From NCBI RefSeq assembly GCF_963378085.1, contig NZ_OY726395.1:2108001-2172000 (forward strand): 64,000 bases of DNA, read 5' to 3'. Source of the stretch: Mycolicibacterium sp. MU0050 (lineage in GTDB: Bacteria; Actinomycetota; Actinomycetes; Mycobacteriales; Mycobacteriaceae). Under the pieces are notes generated by a model. The model made no database searches. It saw only the letters and a list, made by a program, of their open reading frames with translations, and was not told the DNA's origin. The position numbers and the translations under genes are program-made. Below, one piece after another: positions 51,299 through 61,305 of this stretch (the first letter of the stretch is position 1; each line of letters opens with the position of its first letter).

Positions 51299-52270
51299 GT
51301 GTCTCACGCTAACGCCCGTACCAACCTGTTCGCACGTCGCTTGATCGTGGAGCGTGTCGCGGCCGGCTGGCCGCCCGCGCAGGTTGCTGAACAACTGGGA
51401 ATTTCGCGGGCCACGGTCTACAAGTGGCTGCGCCGATACGCCGAAGGTGGTGACGCAGCCCTCGCTGACCGGTCCTCGCGTCCGCACCGGATGCCCCGGC
51501 GCACCAGCGACCGAGTCGAGAAGAAGGTGCTCGCCGCGCGGCGACGCCGCAAGCGTGGCGCAGTCATGCTGGCTGCTGAACTTGGGATGCACGCCTCGAC
51601 GGTGGGACGGATCCTGGCGCGTCACCAGGTACCGCATTTGAGTGCAATCGACCCGATCACCGGTGAGCCGGTGCGCTCGTCGCGGCGCAGCCCCAACCGC
51701 TACGAGCACCGCACCCCAGGATCAATGGTCCACGTCGACGTCAAGAAGCTGGGCCGCATCCCCAAAGGCGGCGGGTGGCGCCTGCACGGCCGCGACGCCG
51801 CGGTGTCAGTGGCCAACCGGCACAAGAAGACCCGCATCGGCTACGACTACGTGCACACCGCCATCGACGACCACACCCGGCTGGCCTACAGCGAGGTACT
51901 CACCGACGAGAAAGACCTGACCTGCGCGGGATTCTTGCACCGAGCGTTGGAATGGTTCGCCAGCCACGGTGTGCGGGTGCGTCGGCTGCTGACCGACAAC
52001 GCCATGGTCTACCGACACGGCACCAACTGGGGCTGGGTGTGCACGGCCTGGGGACTCAAACGCCGGTTCATCAAACCCGGCTGCCCCTGGACCAACGGCA
52101 AAGCCGAACGCTTCAACCGCACCCTGCTCAACGAATGGGCCCACGCCCGCCCCTGGACATCCAACAGCCTACGAAAACGAGGACTTGACCGATTCCTACA
52201 CCGCTACAACACTCAACGAGGCCACTCCGCCCTCGGCGGACACCCACCCATCAGCCGACTCGCCGCCTGA
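51299..52270 (+). CDS. IS481 family transposase
   Basis: The 323-residue protein has an N-terminal helix-turn-helix (QVAEQLGISRATVYKWLRRY), an LAxRSSRPH linker typical of IS481, and an rve integrase core. The catalytic acids are D in MVHVDVKKLG, D in LLTDNAMVY and E in GKAERFNRTL. The C-terminus has the YNTQRGHSALGGHPPISRL segment common to the family. GTG at 51299 follows AGGAGG. The stop is directly followed by the right inverted repeat. Confidence 0.95.
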   Translation: MSHANARTNLFARRLIVERVAAGWPPAQVAEQLGISRATVYKWLRRYAEGGDAALADRSSRPHRMPRRTSDRVEKKVLAARRRRKRGAVMLAAELGMHASTVGRILARHQVPHLSAIDPITGEPVRSSRRSPNRYEHRTPGSMVHVDVKKLGRIPKGGGWRLHGRDAAVSVANRHKKTRIGYDYVHTAIDDHTRLAYSEVLTDEKDLTCAGFLHRALEWFASHGVRVRRLLTDNAMVYRHGTNWGWVCTAWGLKRRFIKPGCPWTNGKAERFNRTLLNEWAHARPWTSNSLRKRGLDRFLHRYNTQRGHSALGGHPPISRLAA

Positions 52271-52293
52271 CAACAACGTGTCAGGTCACAACA

Positions 52294-52299
52294 GCTAGC
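52294..52299. repeat. Right target-site duplication of the IS481-family element
   Basis: This is the second GCTAGC copy. Read on the minus strand it contains the TAG stop (52297-52295) of the CDF-like transporter gene. Confidence 0.85.
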
Positions 52300-52909
52300 A
52301 GCAGTGCCGGCCCCGCCAGGCCTCCCTGCCCTCTCGCACGGCGACCGCGGCAATCACCAACGCCGCCACGGGGTCGCTCCACCACCAGCCGAACAGGCTG
52401 TTGAGCACCAATCCGGCGAGCAGCACCGCCGACAGGTAGGTGCACAGCAGCGTCTGCTTCGAATCGGCGACCGCCGACCGCGAGCCGAGTTCCCGGCCGG
52501 CGCGGCGCTGCAGCCACGACAGCACCGGCATGATGACCAAACTCACGGCGGCCAGGGCGATGCCGATCGTCGAATGACGTGGGGGCTCGCCGGAGCCCAG
52601 CAGCGACCCCACCGCATCGACCGTGACGTAGGCGGCCAGGGCGAAGAACGCAAAGGCGATCACCCGCAGCGCCGTCTTCTCCCGGGACTCGGGGTCGCGA
52701 CCGGCGAACTGCCACGCCACCGCGGCCGCCGACGAGACCTCGATCACCGAATCCAGGCCGAAGCCGATGAGCGCGGTCGAGGACACCCGCGCGCCCTCCG
52801 GGATCGCCACGGCGGCCTCGACGATGTTGTAGGTGATGGTGGCGGCGACGAACCAGCGGATCCGTCGGGTCAGGACCTGTCGTCGGGTCAGGGTCAACTC
52901 GGCGGCCAT
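52295..52909 (-). CDS. CDF-like cation transporter, short form
   Basis: The 204-residue protein has five to six membrane segments and resembles the membrane half of cation diffusion facilitators: GFGLDSVIEVSSA carries an Asp and Glu at a metal-site position, and SDPVAALVIAAVAVREGREAW a second one. The usual C-terminal cytoplasmic metal domain is absent; instead the tail ends RHCC. ATG at 52909 overlaps the CmtR-like gene stop. It probably exports a divalent metal such as Cd, Zn or Pb under that sensor. Confidence 0.82.
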   Translation of the reverse strand: MAAELTLTRRQVLTRRIRWFVAATITYNIVEAAVAIPEGARVSSTALIGFGLDSVIEVSSAAAVAWQFAGRDPESREKTALRVIAFAFFALAAYVTVDAVGSLLGSGEPPRHSTIGIALAAVSLVIMPVLSWLQRRAGRELGSRSAVADSKQTLLCTYLSAVLLAGLVLNSLFGWWWSDPVAALVIAAVAVREGREAWRGRHCC

Positions 52910-53262
52910 CAGCAGCAGCCGTCCCCGGTGCCGATCGCGCAGCAGCACTGTGGATCGACCGCCAGCACCAGCCCGACCAGGTCGTCGAGGGCCTTGGCGA
53001 TCCGTGCGTCAGCCAGCTCATAGCGGGACCGCCGGCCCTCCGGGGCGGCCACCACCAGGCCGCAACCACGCAGGCACGCAAGGTGATTCGACACGATCTG
53101 ACGCGTCACGCCGATCTCGTCGGCCAGATCCGACGGATAGCGCGGACCCGCGCGCAGTGACATCAGGATCTGCGCCCGGGTGGTGTCGGACAGGGCGTAA
53201 CCGAACCGGGCCAGCGCATCCCGATGCATCAGCGGTACCGTCTGCATGGCCCGACAGTACAT
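52909..53262 (-). CDS. CmtR-like ArsR/SmtB family Cd/Pb sensor
   Basis: The 117-residue repressor has the recognition helix TRQIVSNHLACLRGCGL with C63 and C67, at the spacing of the Cd/Pb ligands C57 and C61 of M. tuberculosis CmtR. C106-C108 in the C-terminal part would supply the third ligand (C102 in CmtR). A further CC ends the chain. ATG at 53262 lies five bases from the operator; ATG at 53247 is an alternative start. It is translationally coupled to the CDF-like gene, which it probably controls. Confidence 0.9.
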   Translation of the reverse strand: MYCRAMQTVPLMHRDALARFGYALSDTTRAQILMSLRAGPRYPSDLADEIGVTRQIVSNHLACLRGCGLVVAAPEGRRSRYELADARIAKALDDLVGLVLAVDPQCCCAIGTGDGCC

Positions 53263-53266
53263 CAGA

Positions 53267-53280
53267 TTCTGGATTCAGAA
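53267..53280. promoter_or_regulatory. Operator palindrome before the CmtR-like gene
   Basis: TTCTG-GATT-CAGAA is a perfect palindrome four bases upstream of the ATG at 53262, within the expected promoter. Its sequence is unlike the TATA-type sites at 49576-49629, so the two sensors should not cross-bind. Confidence 0.6.
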
Positions 53281-53290
53281 AATGATGGAC

Positions 53291-54079
53291 TTAGCGGGGC
53301 TGCACCAACAGCGTCTGCGCCGAGGTTCCGATGAAGCCGGTCCGATCGAAGATCTCGGCGGTGGTGACGCCGATGCCGTCGGGTCCGATGGACCCGCGGG
53401 CCCGCAGCGCGAAGTCCGCGCCGGTGGGCAGCCGGTGCAGATGCACCGCGGTGTCGGTGTTCATGAAGATGAACTCCTCCGGGTTCAGCGCCGAGCCCAC
53501 GCCGTTGGCCGAGTCCACCACCATGGCCAGCCGTTGCAGCGCGGTGGTGGGCTCGTCGTCCACCAGCGCGACCTTCGGCGTCAGCCAGAACACCCGGGCG
53601 CCGGCGTCGTCCTGCTGGCGCTCCCAGTCCACCGATTCCAGGTACCCGGGTGCGTCCCACCAGAACGGCGGCAGCGGCTCGGGATCCGTCGCCGCCAATG
53701 CGGGAAACCGGTCGCTCGCACCGGCGGTGGTGTCGCTGGTGGCCAGCGCCCACGTCGACACCCGGGCCACCGGACGGTCGGGGTCGGTCACCGGCGCCAT
53801 TTCGGCGGTGGCCAAGGTGATTCGTTTGCCGGGCCGCGGCACGCTGACCCGGACCGCCAGCGGCACCACGGGAATCGCGCCCAGGATGTCGAGGACCAGC
53901 CGGCCGATTCGAAGCCCGGAGCCCTCGAGATGTTCCTCGATGGCTTTGGTCAACAGAGCCAGCGGGGGAGAGCCGTGCTGTATCTCGGGTGTCCAGTTGC
54001 TGCGGGTCAGGTCGGTCGATTCGTAGGTGTCCGACGAGATCCGGCGGTAATAGCTCGTGCTCGACTGCTCGCTGCTCAT
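53291..54079 (-). CDS. Thioesterase-like (hot-dog fold) protein
   Basis: The 262-residue protein resembles the double hot-dog acyl-CoA thioesterase-like family of actinobacteria. It has an N-terminal domain with TRSNWTPEIQHGSPPLALLTKAI (split near 30), a second strand-rich domain around WWDAPGYLESVDW, and a C-terminal FMNTDTAVHLHRLPTGADF stretch. Start ATG overlaps the stop of the nuclease gene by ATGA. It is not metal-related in sequence and marks the far edge of the metal island. Substrate is unknown. Confidence 0.8.
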   Translation of the reverse strand: MSSEQSSTSYYRRISSDTYESTDLTRSNWTPEIQHGSPPLALLTKAIEEHLEGSGLRIGRLVLDILGAIPVVPLAVRVSVPRPGKRITLATAEMAPVTDPDRPVARVSTWALATSDTTAGASDRFPALAATDPEPLPPFWWDAPGYLESVDWERQQDDAGARVFWLTPKVALVDDEPTTALQRLAMVVDSANGVGSALNPEEFIFMNTDTAVHLHRLPTGADFALRARGSIGPDGIGVTTAEIFDRTGFIGTSAQTLLVQPR

Positions 54080-54888
54080 GCCGCCGTCGCCTCCGGCCAG
54101 CCCGGGTATGGCGGTGGGGTGCCGCCGAAGGCCGGACACAGCGCCTGATGACTGCACCAGTTGCACAACTTGGACGGCGTGGCGCGGAAATCCCCGGTGG
54201 CACCGGCGGTTTGGATCGCGCGCCACATGGCGATCAGGGTGCGCTCGAACCGCAGCAGCTCCTCGCGGTCGGGGGTGTAGTCCAACAGTTGCTCATCGGC
54301 GAGGTACACCAGCCGCAGCCGCGTCGGCAGCACACCGCGCGACCGCAGCAATGCCACGGCGTAGAACTTCATCTGGAACAACGCCTTGGCCTCGGCGAAG
54401 CCGCGTGCCTCCGGCGGCGCCTTGCCGGTCTTGTAGTCCACCACCCGAACCTCGCCGGTCGGGGCCACGTCGATGCGGTCGATGAAACCGCGCAGCAGGG
54501 TGCCGTCCTCGAGTTCCACCTCGACGCGCTGTTCGCAGGAATCCGGGTCGAACCGGGTGGGATCCTCCAGGCGGTAGTAGCCCGTCAGCAGTGCCTGGGC
54601 CTCGGCCAGCAACCGGTCGCGCTGCTCGGGCGGGAACGTCTCGGCGAACTCCGGCTCCTCGGCGGCCAGCAGTTCCCACGCCGGCTCCACCAGGGCCAGC
54701 GCGGTCTGCGGGTCGCGCTGCGGGGCCGGCAGGGCGTAGAGCTGTTCGAGCGCGGTGTGCACGACCGAACCTCGCGCCTGCGCGGCCGACGGCGGCTCCG
54801 GCAGCCGGTCGATGGCCCGGAATCGGTACAGCAGCGGGCACTGCTTGAAGTCCGCTGCCCGCGACGGTGACAGAGCGGGACGGTGCAT
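54076..54888 (-). CDS. RecB family Fe-S nuclease (Rv2119 type)
   Basis: The 270-residue protein is a PD-(D/E)XK nuclease. D in RGFIDRIDV and the DYKTGK motif form the metal site, and QMKFYAVAL is the RecB-type QxxxY motif. C17 with C242, C245 and C251 match the AddB-type [4Fe-4S] staple that links the two ends of the domain. There is no helicase part, so it acts alone or with an unlinked partner, probably in DNA repair. TAGGCT lies seven bases before the ATG. Confidence 0.9.
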   Translation of the reverse strand: MHRPALSPSRAADFKQCPLLYRFRAIDRLPEPPSAAQARGSVVHTALEQLYALPAPQRDPQTALALVEPAWELLAAEEPEFAETFPPEQRDRLLAEAQALLTGYYRLEDPTRFDPDSCEQRVEVELEDGTLLRGFIDRIDVAPTGEVRVVDYKTGKAPPEARGFAEAKALFQMKFYAVALLRSRGVLPTRLRLVYLADEQLLDYTPDREELLRFERTLIAMWRAIQTAGATGDFRATPSKLCNWCSHQALCPAFGGTPPPYPGWPEATAA

Positions 54889-54895
54889 ACCCAGC

Positions 54896-54931
54896 AGCCT
54901 ATGCAGAGGCACCGACAAGACATGGCAGGCT
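54896..54931. promoter_or_regulatory. Divergent promoter pair, RecB-type nuclease and trmI
   Basis: On the minus strand TAGGCT (54901-54896) lies seven bases before the nuclease ATG, a leaderless layout. On the plus strand CAGGCT (54926-54931) lies eight bases before the trmI GTG. Confidence 0.45.
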
Positions 54932-54933
54932 GA

Positions 54934-55776
<843 letters not shown>

Positions 55777-55777
55777 T

Positions 55778-56071
55778 TCAGTCGTCGCTGCGGGCCAGGC
55801 CCCGGCGCACCGAGAGCAGTTCGATCTCGGGGCGGGCGGCCACCAGCCGCTCGGCGGCATCGAGGACCTCGACCACGTGGGCACGATCCCCGGCCACCAG
55901 CGACACCCCGAGGCCGGCCCGGCGCAGCAGTTCGGCCGAACCCGTCTCGGCCGCCGAGACGGCGAATCGGCGGCGCAACTCGGCGACGATGGGCCGGACC
56001 ATCGACCGTTTCTCTTTCAGCGAACGCACGTCGCCCAGTAGCACGTCGAACTCGAGCCATCCGATCCACAC
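55778..56071 (-). CDS. DUF503 family protein (Rv2117 type)
   Basis: The 97-residue protein starts MWIGWLEFDVLLGDVRSLKEKRS, the family signature, and ends with a helix-strand half containing HVVEVLDAAERLV. GTG at 56071 gives the same length as Rv2117. It is convergent with trmI with one base between stops. Related ylxP genes in other bacteria lie near ribosome maturation genes; the role here is unknown. Confidence 0.92.
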   Translation of the reverse strand: MWIGWLEFDVLLGDVRSLKEKRSMVRPIVAELRRRFAVSAAETGSAELLRRAGLGVSLVAGDRAHVVEVLDAAERLVAARPEIELLSVRRGLARSDD

Positions 56072-56079
56072 GGCGGCAC

Positions 56080-56625
56080 TCAGCGCGGCGGTTCCGGCGC
56101 CGCGGGGGCGGGGGCCTGGGGCACGGCGTCGCCGCCGAAAGCCAGCAGCAATTCGGCGGTCTCGCGGGTCAGCTGCCAGCCGCCGTCGGTGGGCTGGAAC
56201 TCCATCGGGAAGGTCAGGGGCCCGGACTCGGGCTTGGCGGGCGCCGCGGTGACGGTGGCCCACACGTTGCCCGGCTCGGCTTCCGACCAGGACAGTTCGG
56301 TGGCCGTGAACGTCAGCGGCAGCAGGTGGTTGTCGGCCAGCGCCTTGGTGAAGCTGTCCAGGACGGCCGCCTGTTCGGCGGTGGCGCCCTCGACGAGCGC
56401 CAGCTTGGCTTCGCCGGGCACGGCGGGATCGGCCAGCCGGCCCAGTACGTCGGTCAACGCGGCCGGGTCGGGCAGCGGTGCGGCCGCGGGCGCGGGGGCC
56501 GCCGAGGTCGTCGGCGTCACCGGGGCCGGCCGCTCGACGCGGCCGTCCTGCGAGCACCCCGACAGCCCGAACGCCGCCACGAATATCGTGGCGGCGCTCA
56601 GGACTGACGAAATGCGGTGGGTCAA
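56080..56625 (-). CDS. lppK: Lipoprotein LppK
   Basis: The 181-residue protein has a signal peptide with lipobox LSGC, a Pro/Ala/Thr linker (28-55), then a domain with LVEGATAEQAAVLDSFTKALADNHLLPLTF. It matches Rv2116 beside mpa. TTG at 56625 is the only available start and lies one base after the stop of the upstream gene, suggesting translational coupling. The C-terminal domain resembles that of its upstream neighbour. Function is unknown. Confidence 0.88.
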   Translation of the reverse strand: MTHRISSVLSAATIFVAAFGLSGCSQDGRVERPAPVTPTTSAAPAPAAAPLPDPAALTDVLGRLADPAVPGEAKLALVEGATAEQAAVLDSFTKALADNHLLPLTFTATELSWSEAEPGNVWATVTAAPAKPESGPLTFPMEFQPTDGGWQLTRETAELLLAFGGDAVPQAPAPAAPEPPR

Positions 56626-56626
56626 C

Positions 56627-57124
56627 TCACCCGGCGAACATGGACAGCACCTGCGAGGCCGAGCCGCGCGAGAGCTTCCAACCGCCCTGGTCGACGAACG
56701 TGATGTTCTGCGTGGTCGGCGCCATGCCCGGGCCGGAGGCCGTGACGTTGGCAGTCGCCGCGCCCGGTCCGGCCGGGGCGATGTCGGCGATCGAGAAGGA
56801 CAGCGGCAGCAGGCCCTTCGCCACCGCGTTCTTCATCAGGCGATCCGCGGTCTTGCCCTCGATGATGCCGATGCCACCCTCGACCAGGTATCCCTTGCTG
56901 CCGAACGGCACGCCCGGATTGGCCAGGCCGTTGAGCACGCCGTACAGCGCGTCGGCAGTCGGCACGGCAGCCACCGGATTCTGCGGCATCGGCGTTCCGA
57001 ACACGGCGAGCTGTGCCTGCGGCGCGGGCGCGCTGGCTGCAATCGAAGTCACACCCGCGGCAGCGGCACCGGCAATCACAGCGGCGCCGGCGATGGCTGC
57101 CACGCCTGTGGCTAGGTATTTCAT
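56627..57124 (-). CDS. Secreted low-molecular-weight antigen MTB12-like protein
   Basis: The 165-residue protein has a hydrophobic signal (about 5-30) without lipobox Cys, so it is probably secreted. The mature domain has KGYLVEGGIGIIEGKTADRL then AKGLLPLSFSIADI, like MTB12/CFP-2 antigens. ATG at 57124 follows GGAAGGAAG. It and lppK look like a tandem duplication, one secreted and one lipid-bound. The 152-base gap between it and mpa holds both divergent promoters; TAGCGT at 57225-57230 could serve mpa. Confidence 0.85.
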   Translation of the reverse strand: MKYLATGVAAIAGAAVIAGAAAAGVTSIAASAPAPQAQLAVFGTPMPQNPVAAVPTADALYGVLNGLANPGVPFGSKGYLVEGGIGIIEGKTADRLMKNAVAKGLLPLSFSIADIAPAGPGAATANVTASGPGMAPTTQNITFVDQGGWKLSRGSASQVLSMFAG

Positions 57125-57276
57125 GGTCAAGGCTTCCTTCCGTTCAGCCGACTCAATCAGCAGAGGCTAACAGTGGCGCTGGTGTGTCGAATTGCTACAC
57201 CGCACACAATGGCTGAATCGCCGGTAGCGTTGAAGTTGTTACTGCACCAACTTTCGGTGCGGGAGAGGAGCGCAAC

Positions 57277-59118
57277 ATGAGTGAGTCGGAGCGTTCAGAA
57301 GCGTACTCGGACGGTTTCGGCACCGCGATGTCCAGCGAAGACGCCGCCGAGCTCGAGCAGTTGCGGCGCGAAGCCGCGGCGCTGCGAGAGCAGTTGGCGG
57401 AGGCCGCGGGCAGTGCCGGAAGTGCCCGCAGCGCGCGTGATGTCCATCAGCTCGAGGCCAGGATCGACTCGCTCGCCGCGCGCAACGCGAAATTGATGGA
57501 AACTCTTAAAGAAGCCCGTCAGCAACTCCTCGCCCTGCGCGAAGAGGTCGACCGGCTGGGCCAGCCGCCCAGCGGTTACGGCGTGGTGCTCGACGTCGCC
57601 GACGACGACACCGTCGACGTGTTCACCTCGGGTCGCAAGATGCGGTTGACCGTCTCGCCCAATATCGATGTCAACACCCTGAAGAAGGGGCAGACCGTCC
57701 GTCTCAACGAGGCGTTGACGGTGGTCGAGGCGGGCAGTTTCGAATCGGTCGGCGAGATCAGCTCGCTGCGCGAGATCCTCGCCGACGGCAAGCGCGCGCT
57801 GGTGGTCGGGCACGCCGACGAGGAGCGCATCGTCTGGCTGGCCGAGCCGTTGATCGCGGCCAACGACCTGCCGGCCGAGGTCGCCGAGTCGCTGTCGGAG
57901 GCCGAGCTGGAGTTGCGGCCCCGCAAGCTGCGTCCCGGTGACTCGCTGCTGGTGGACACCAAGGCCGGCTACGCCTTCGAGCGGATCCCCAAGGCCGAGG
58001 TCGAGGATCTGGTGCTCGAGGAGGTGCCCGACGTCAGCTACCACGACATCGGCGGCCTGACCCGGCAGATCGAGCAGATCCGCGACGCCGTGGAGCTGCC
58101 GTTCCTGCACAAGGACCTCTACCGCGAGTACGCCTTGCGGCCGCCCAAGGGGGTCCTGCTCTACGGTCCGCCCGGCTGCGGCAAGACGCTCATCGCCAAG
58201 GCGGTGGCAAACTCGCTGGCCAAGAAGATGGCCGAGTTGCGCGGCGAGGAGTCCCGGGAAGCCAAGTCGTACTTCCTCAACATCAAGGGCCCCGAGCTGC
58301 TCAACAAGTTCGTCGGTGAGACCGAGCGGCACATCCGGCTGATCTTCCAGCGGGCCCGTGAGAAGGCCTCCGAGGGCACCCCGGTGATCGTGTTCTTCGA
58401 CGAGATGGATTCGATCTTCCGCACCCGCGGCACCGGCGTGAGCTCGGACGTGGAGACGACGGTGGTCCCGCAGCTGCTCAGCGAGATCGACGGCGTGGAG
58501 GGCCTGGAGAACGTCATCGTCATCGGCGCGTCCAACCGCGAGGACATGATCGACCCGGCGATCCTGCGCCCCGGCCGCCTGGACGTCAAGATCAAGATCG
58601 AGCGCCCGGACGCCGAGTCGGCGCAGGACATCTTCAGTAAGTACCTCACCGAGGACCTGCCGATCAACGACGACGACCTGGCCGAGTTCAACGGCGACCG
58701 CAGCCTGACCATCAAGGCGATGATCGAGAAGGTCGTCGACCGGATGTACGCCGAGATCGACGACAACAGGTTCCTGGAGGTCACCTACGCCAACGGGGAC
58801 AAGGAAGTCATGTACTTCAAGGACTTCAACTCCGGGGCGATGATCCAGAACGTCGTGGACCGGGCGAAGAAGAACGCGATCAAGTCGGTGCTGGAAACCG
58901 GGCAGAAGGGCCTGCGGATTCAGCACCTGCTGGACTCGATCGTCGACGAATTCGCCGAGAACGAAGACCTGCCCAACACCACCAATCCCGATGACTGGGC
59001 CCGCATCTCGGGCAAGAAGGGCGAGCGGATCGTGTACATCCGCACGTTGGTGACCGGCAAGAGTTCCAGCGCCAGCCGCGCCATCGACACCGAGAGCAAC
59101 CTGGGGCAGTACCTCTAG
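57277..59118 (+). CDS. mpa: Proteasomal ATPase Mpa/ARC
   Basis: Mpa is the ring ATPase that recognises Pup, unfolds pupylated proteins and feeds them into the 20S proteasome. The 613-residue protein has a coiled coil (about 22-95) that binds Pup, tandem OB domains (about 97-245), and an AAA module with Walker A GPPGCGKT (about 296-303), Walker B VFFDEMDS and the ILRPGRLD segment. The C-terminus GQYL is the proteasome-docking tail. GGGAGAGGAG precedes the ATG. The stop overlaps the convergent membrane protein gene. Confidence 0.97.
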   Translation: MSESERSEAYSDGFGTAMSSEDAAELEQLRREAAALREQLAEAAGSAGSARSARDVHQLEARIDSLAARNAKLMETLKEARQQLLALREEVDRLGQPPSGYGVVLDVADDDTVDVFTSGRKMRLTVSPNIDVNTLKKGQTVRLNEALTVVEAGSFESVGEISSLREILADGKRALVVGHADEERIVWLAEPLIAANDLPAEVAESLSEAELELRPRKLRPGDSLLVDTKAGYAFERIPKAEVEDLVLEEVPDVSYHDIGGLTRQIEQIRDAVELPFLHKDLYREYALRPPKGVLLYGPPGCGKTLIAKAVANSLAKKMAELRGEESREAKSYFLNIKGPELLNKFVGETERHIRLIFQRAREKASEGTPVIVFFDEMDSIFRTRGTGVSSDVETTVVPQLLSEIDGVEGLENVIVIGASNREDMIDPAILRPGRLDVKIKIERPDAESAQDIFSKYLTEDLPINDDDLAEFNGDRSLTIKAMIEKVVDRMYAEIDDNRFLEVTYANGDKEVMYFKDFNSGAMIQNVVDRAKKNAIKSVLETGQKGLRIQHLLDSIVDEFAENEDLPNTTNPDDWARISGKKGERIVYIRTLVTGKSSSASRAIDTESNLGQYL

Positions 59119-60062
59119 ACCCGCTCCATCTCGAGGTAGGCGTCGCGGCCGGCCAGGCTGACCGCGACGTCGGCGATGAGCGGTTCGAAGAAGCGCTGCC
59201 GGTACAACGGGTCGACGCTGGTACTCACGGTGAAGTACAGCCCCGAGAGCACCGCGACGAACAGCGACGTGTGTACCACCGTCTGCGGGATGGGCACGGC
59301 GATGCCGAACCACGTGCCCGCACACGGTGGTTCACCGACCGCACAGGTCTGCTCGGCGGACCACAGCACGGTGACGTCGTCCGGGATGGCGATGATGCCC
59401 AGGGCCAGGAAGAACAACAACAGCCCGGCGGTGAACAGCACCACCTGGATGGCCTGGGCCACCACCATGACCGCCACGACGTTGATCTGTTCGGCCGGCG
59501 ACAGCGGTGTGCGGGACGGGCGGCCGGCAACGGCCAGCGGCGTGCCGCGCAACAGTTCCACCGGGTCCGAGGGGCCCGCGCGGTCCTCACGCAGCGCCTG
59601 TACCTCGTCGCGAATGGTGGCGACCATGAACAGCACGGCGACCGCGGCCAGGAATCCGATTGTCTGCCAGAGCCGTTCGCGGCTCATCCGGGCGGCCAGC
59701 TGCCACAGCTCGCCGGTGAAGTAGACCACCACGGTCAACATCAGCAGCGGCAGCGCACGACTCATCAGGGTGCCCAACGCGCCCAGCTGCACCCAGGCGA
59801 ATCTGAAGGCCCACAGCAGAATCGAGCCGAAACCCAGATACGTCAGCCACACCGCCAGCAGGGACACCAGCAGGAACGTCGACGCGGTACCCAGCGCCGC
59901 CCGGGACCAGCCGTCGGCGATGACCGGCAGGACCACCACGAAGAGCGCCCCCAGGGCCGCGACCATCGGCGCCGACCTCGCGATCAGTGCGCGCGAGCGC
60001 ACCCGTCGGGTCAGTACCAGAGGCAATCCGCGATGCAGGAACCATTCGTGTACCGCCCGCAT
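59115..60062 (-). CDS. Integral membrane protein, Rv2114 type
   Basis: The 315-residue protein has about seven membrane segments. It opens [20 protein letters not shown] and has a central [23 protein letters not shown] segment and a C-terminal [23 protein letters not shown] end. All three parts reappear in the next gene, so the two are paralogues. GTG at 60071 is an alternative start. Its position opposite mpa and dop matches Rv2114. Function is unknown. Confidence 0.8.
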   Translation of the reverse strand: MRAVHEWFLHRGLPLVLTRRVRSRALIARSAPMVAALGALFVVVLPVIADGWSRAALGTASTFLLVSLLAVWLTYLGFGSILLWAFRFAWVQLGALGTLMSRALPLLMLTVVVYFTGELWQLAARMSRERLWQTIGFLAAVAVLFMVATIRDEVQALREDRAGPSDPVELLRGTPLAVAGRPSRTPLSPAEQINVVAVMVVAQAIQVVLFTAGLLLFFLALGIIAIPDDVTVLWSAEQTCAVGEPPCAGTWFGIAVPIPQTVVHTSLFVAVLSGLYFTVSTSVDPLYRQRFFEPLIADVAVSLAGRDAYLEMERV

Positions 60063-60085
60063 CTGTGACACGCGGTAATTGTGCG

Positions 60086-61225
60086 TCAGTTCCGGGCCGT
60101 ATAGGTGCGGTAACGGTCGCGCGCCACCAGAGTTTGTCGGACGCCGTCGAGCAGCGGGTCGAGGAACTGGCCGCGATACTCGGCGTCGCTGACCGCGCGG
60201 GCCGCCAGATACATGAACGTCAGGGCGGTCAGGAACATCGTGATCTGAATCAGCGCCTCCGGCACCGGCAGGGTCATGCCGAGGAACTGGCCGTCCGACG
60301 GGCCGCCGCCGGTCCACGCCGCCAACAGTTCCGGGCTGATCAGGATCAGGCCGAAGACGCAGAAGATCAACCCGGTGGCGATGGCGACGGTGAGCACCTG
60401 CACCACCTGGGACAGCGCGACCACGTAGACCACGTTGAAGCGTTCCGGCCGCGACAGCGGCACCCGGCGGGGACGGTCCGGAAGGCGCTCGAACGGGGTG
60501 CCCGCCAACGCGTTTGCGTCCTCGGGGCGCTTGGCGTCGGGCTCCAGGATGGGCCGGACCCGGCTCAGGGTGTTCGACACCAGGAAGACCGCCGCGATGG
60601 TGAACAGGAACAGCAGCGCCAGCCAGAGTCGGGCGCGGCTGATGGTCGAGACCATGGTCCACACCGGCGAGTTGAAGAACACCAACACCGTCAGCAGCAT
60701 CACCGGCAGCGCGCGCAGCATCAGCGCACCGATCGAGGCCAGGTTGGTCAGCGTCATCCGGGCGGCCCAGCCCAGGATGGCTCCCAGTCCCGTTGCGGTG
60801 CACAGCAATATCACCGCGATGACCACGGCGTCGAATGCCAGGTCGACGAATATCAGCGCGCTCGGTCCGCCCAGCAGCGCGCCGAGTATCGCCACCGCCA
60901 CCGCCACGGTCGAGGCGGCGCGGCGCCGCCCGGTGGATTCGATGCGGTTGGTCAGCCAGCCGGCCGCCGCGGCCACGGGCAGCACCAGGACGACGACGAA
61001 AAGGACGAACCATTCGGTGCGCGTCGGGGAACCGTCGATGTCGATGGTGTGTTTGCCGGTCACCGCGACCACGAGAATCGACGACGCCATGACGACGGCG
61101 AACGCGACGAGCGCGGGCGCCGACCGCGACCACACCCGCCGCACCAGCGTGCCCGGCCGCAGCACATACGGCAGACCGTTGCGCAGAAACCAGTGCTCGG
61201 CCGCAGCCGCGGAATCGGTGGTCAT
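60086..61225 (-). CDS. Integral membrane protein, Rv2113 type
   Basis: The 379-residue protein has about eight membrane segments. It opens [17 protein letters not shown], shares [23 protein letters not shown] with its neighbour and ends [23 protein letters not shown]. It is longer by an extra helix pair (about 40-110). It is upstream of the Rv2114-type gene with a 23-base gap, so both are on one transcript. It is divergent from dop. Function is unknown; no transporter motif is recognised. Confidence 0.82.
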   Translation of the reverse strand: MTTDSAAAAEHWFLRNGLPYVLRPGTLVRRVWSRSAPALVAFAVVMASSILVVAVTGKHTIDIDGSPTRTEWFVLFVVVLVLPVAAAAGWLTNRIESTGRRRAASTVAVAVAILGALLGGPSALIFVDLAFDAVVIAVILLCTATGLGAILGWAARMTLTNLASIGALMLRALPVMLLTVLVFFNSPVWTMVSTISRARLWLALLFLFTIAAVFLVSNTLSRVRPILEPDAKRPEDANALAGTPFERLPDRPRRVPLSRPERFNVVYVVALSQVVQVLTVAIATGLIFCVFGLILISPELLAAWTGGGPSDGQFLGMTLPVPEALIQITMFLTALTFMYLAARAVSDAEYRGQFLDPLLDGVRQTLVARDRYRTYTARN

Positions 61226-61305
61226 CTCGGACCCAACTCCACCAACTACGGGGGTGTCGCGCAAGCATCGACACGGGCCACGAGCTACCCGGCGGCCGCC
61301 CCCAC

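Larger units (their letters stand above)
51200..52293 (+). mobile_element. Complete IS481-family insertion sequence (1094 bp)
   Basis: The terminal inverted repeats of 23 bases lie at 51200-51222 and 52271-52293 and match at 20 positions, both beginning TGT and sharing GTGACCTGA and GTTGTTG. They are flanked by GCTAGC on both sides. The single transposase frame is intact. The perfect duplication and intact frame suggest a recent insertion. Orientation is the same as the arsenite permease gene before it. Confidence 0.92.
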
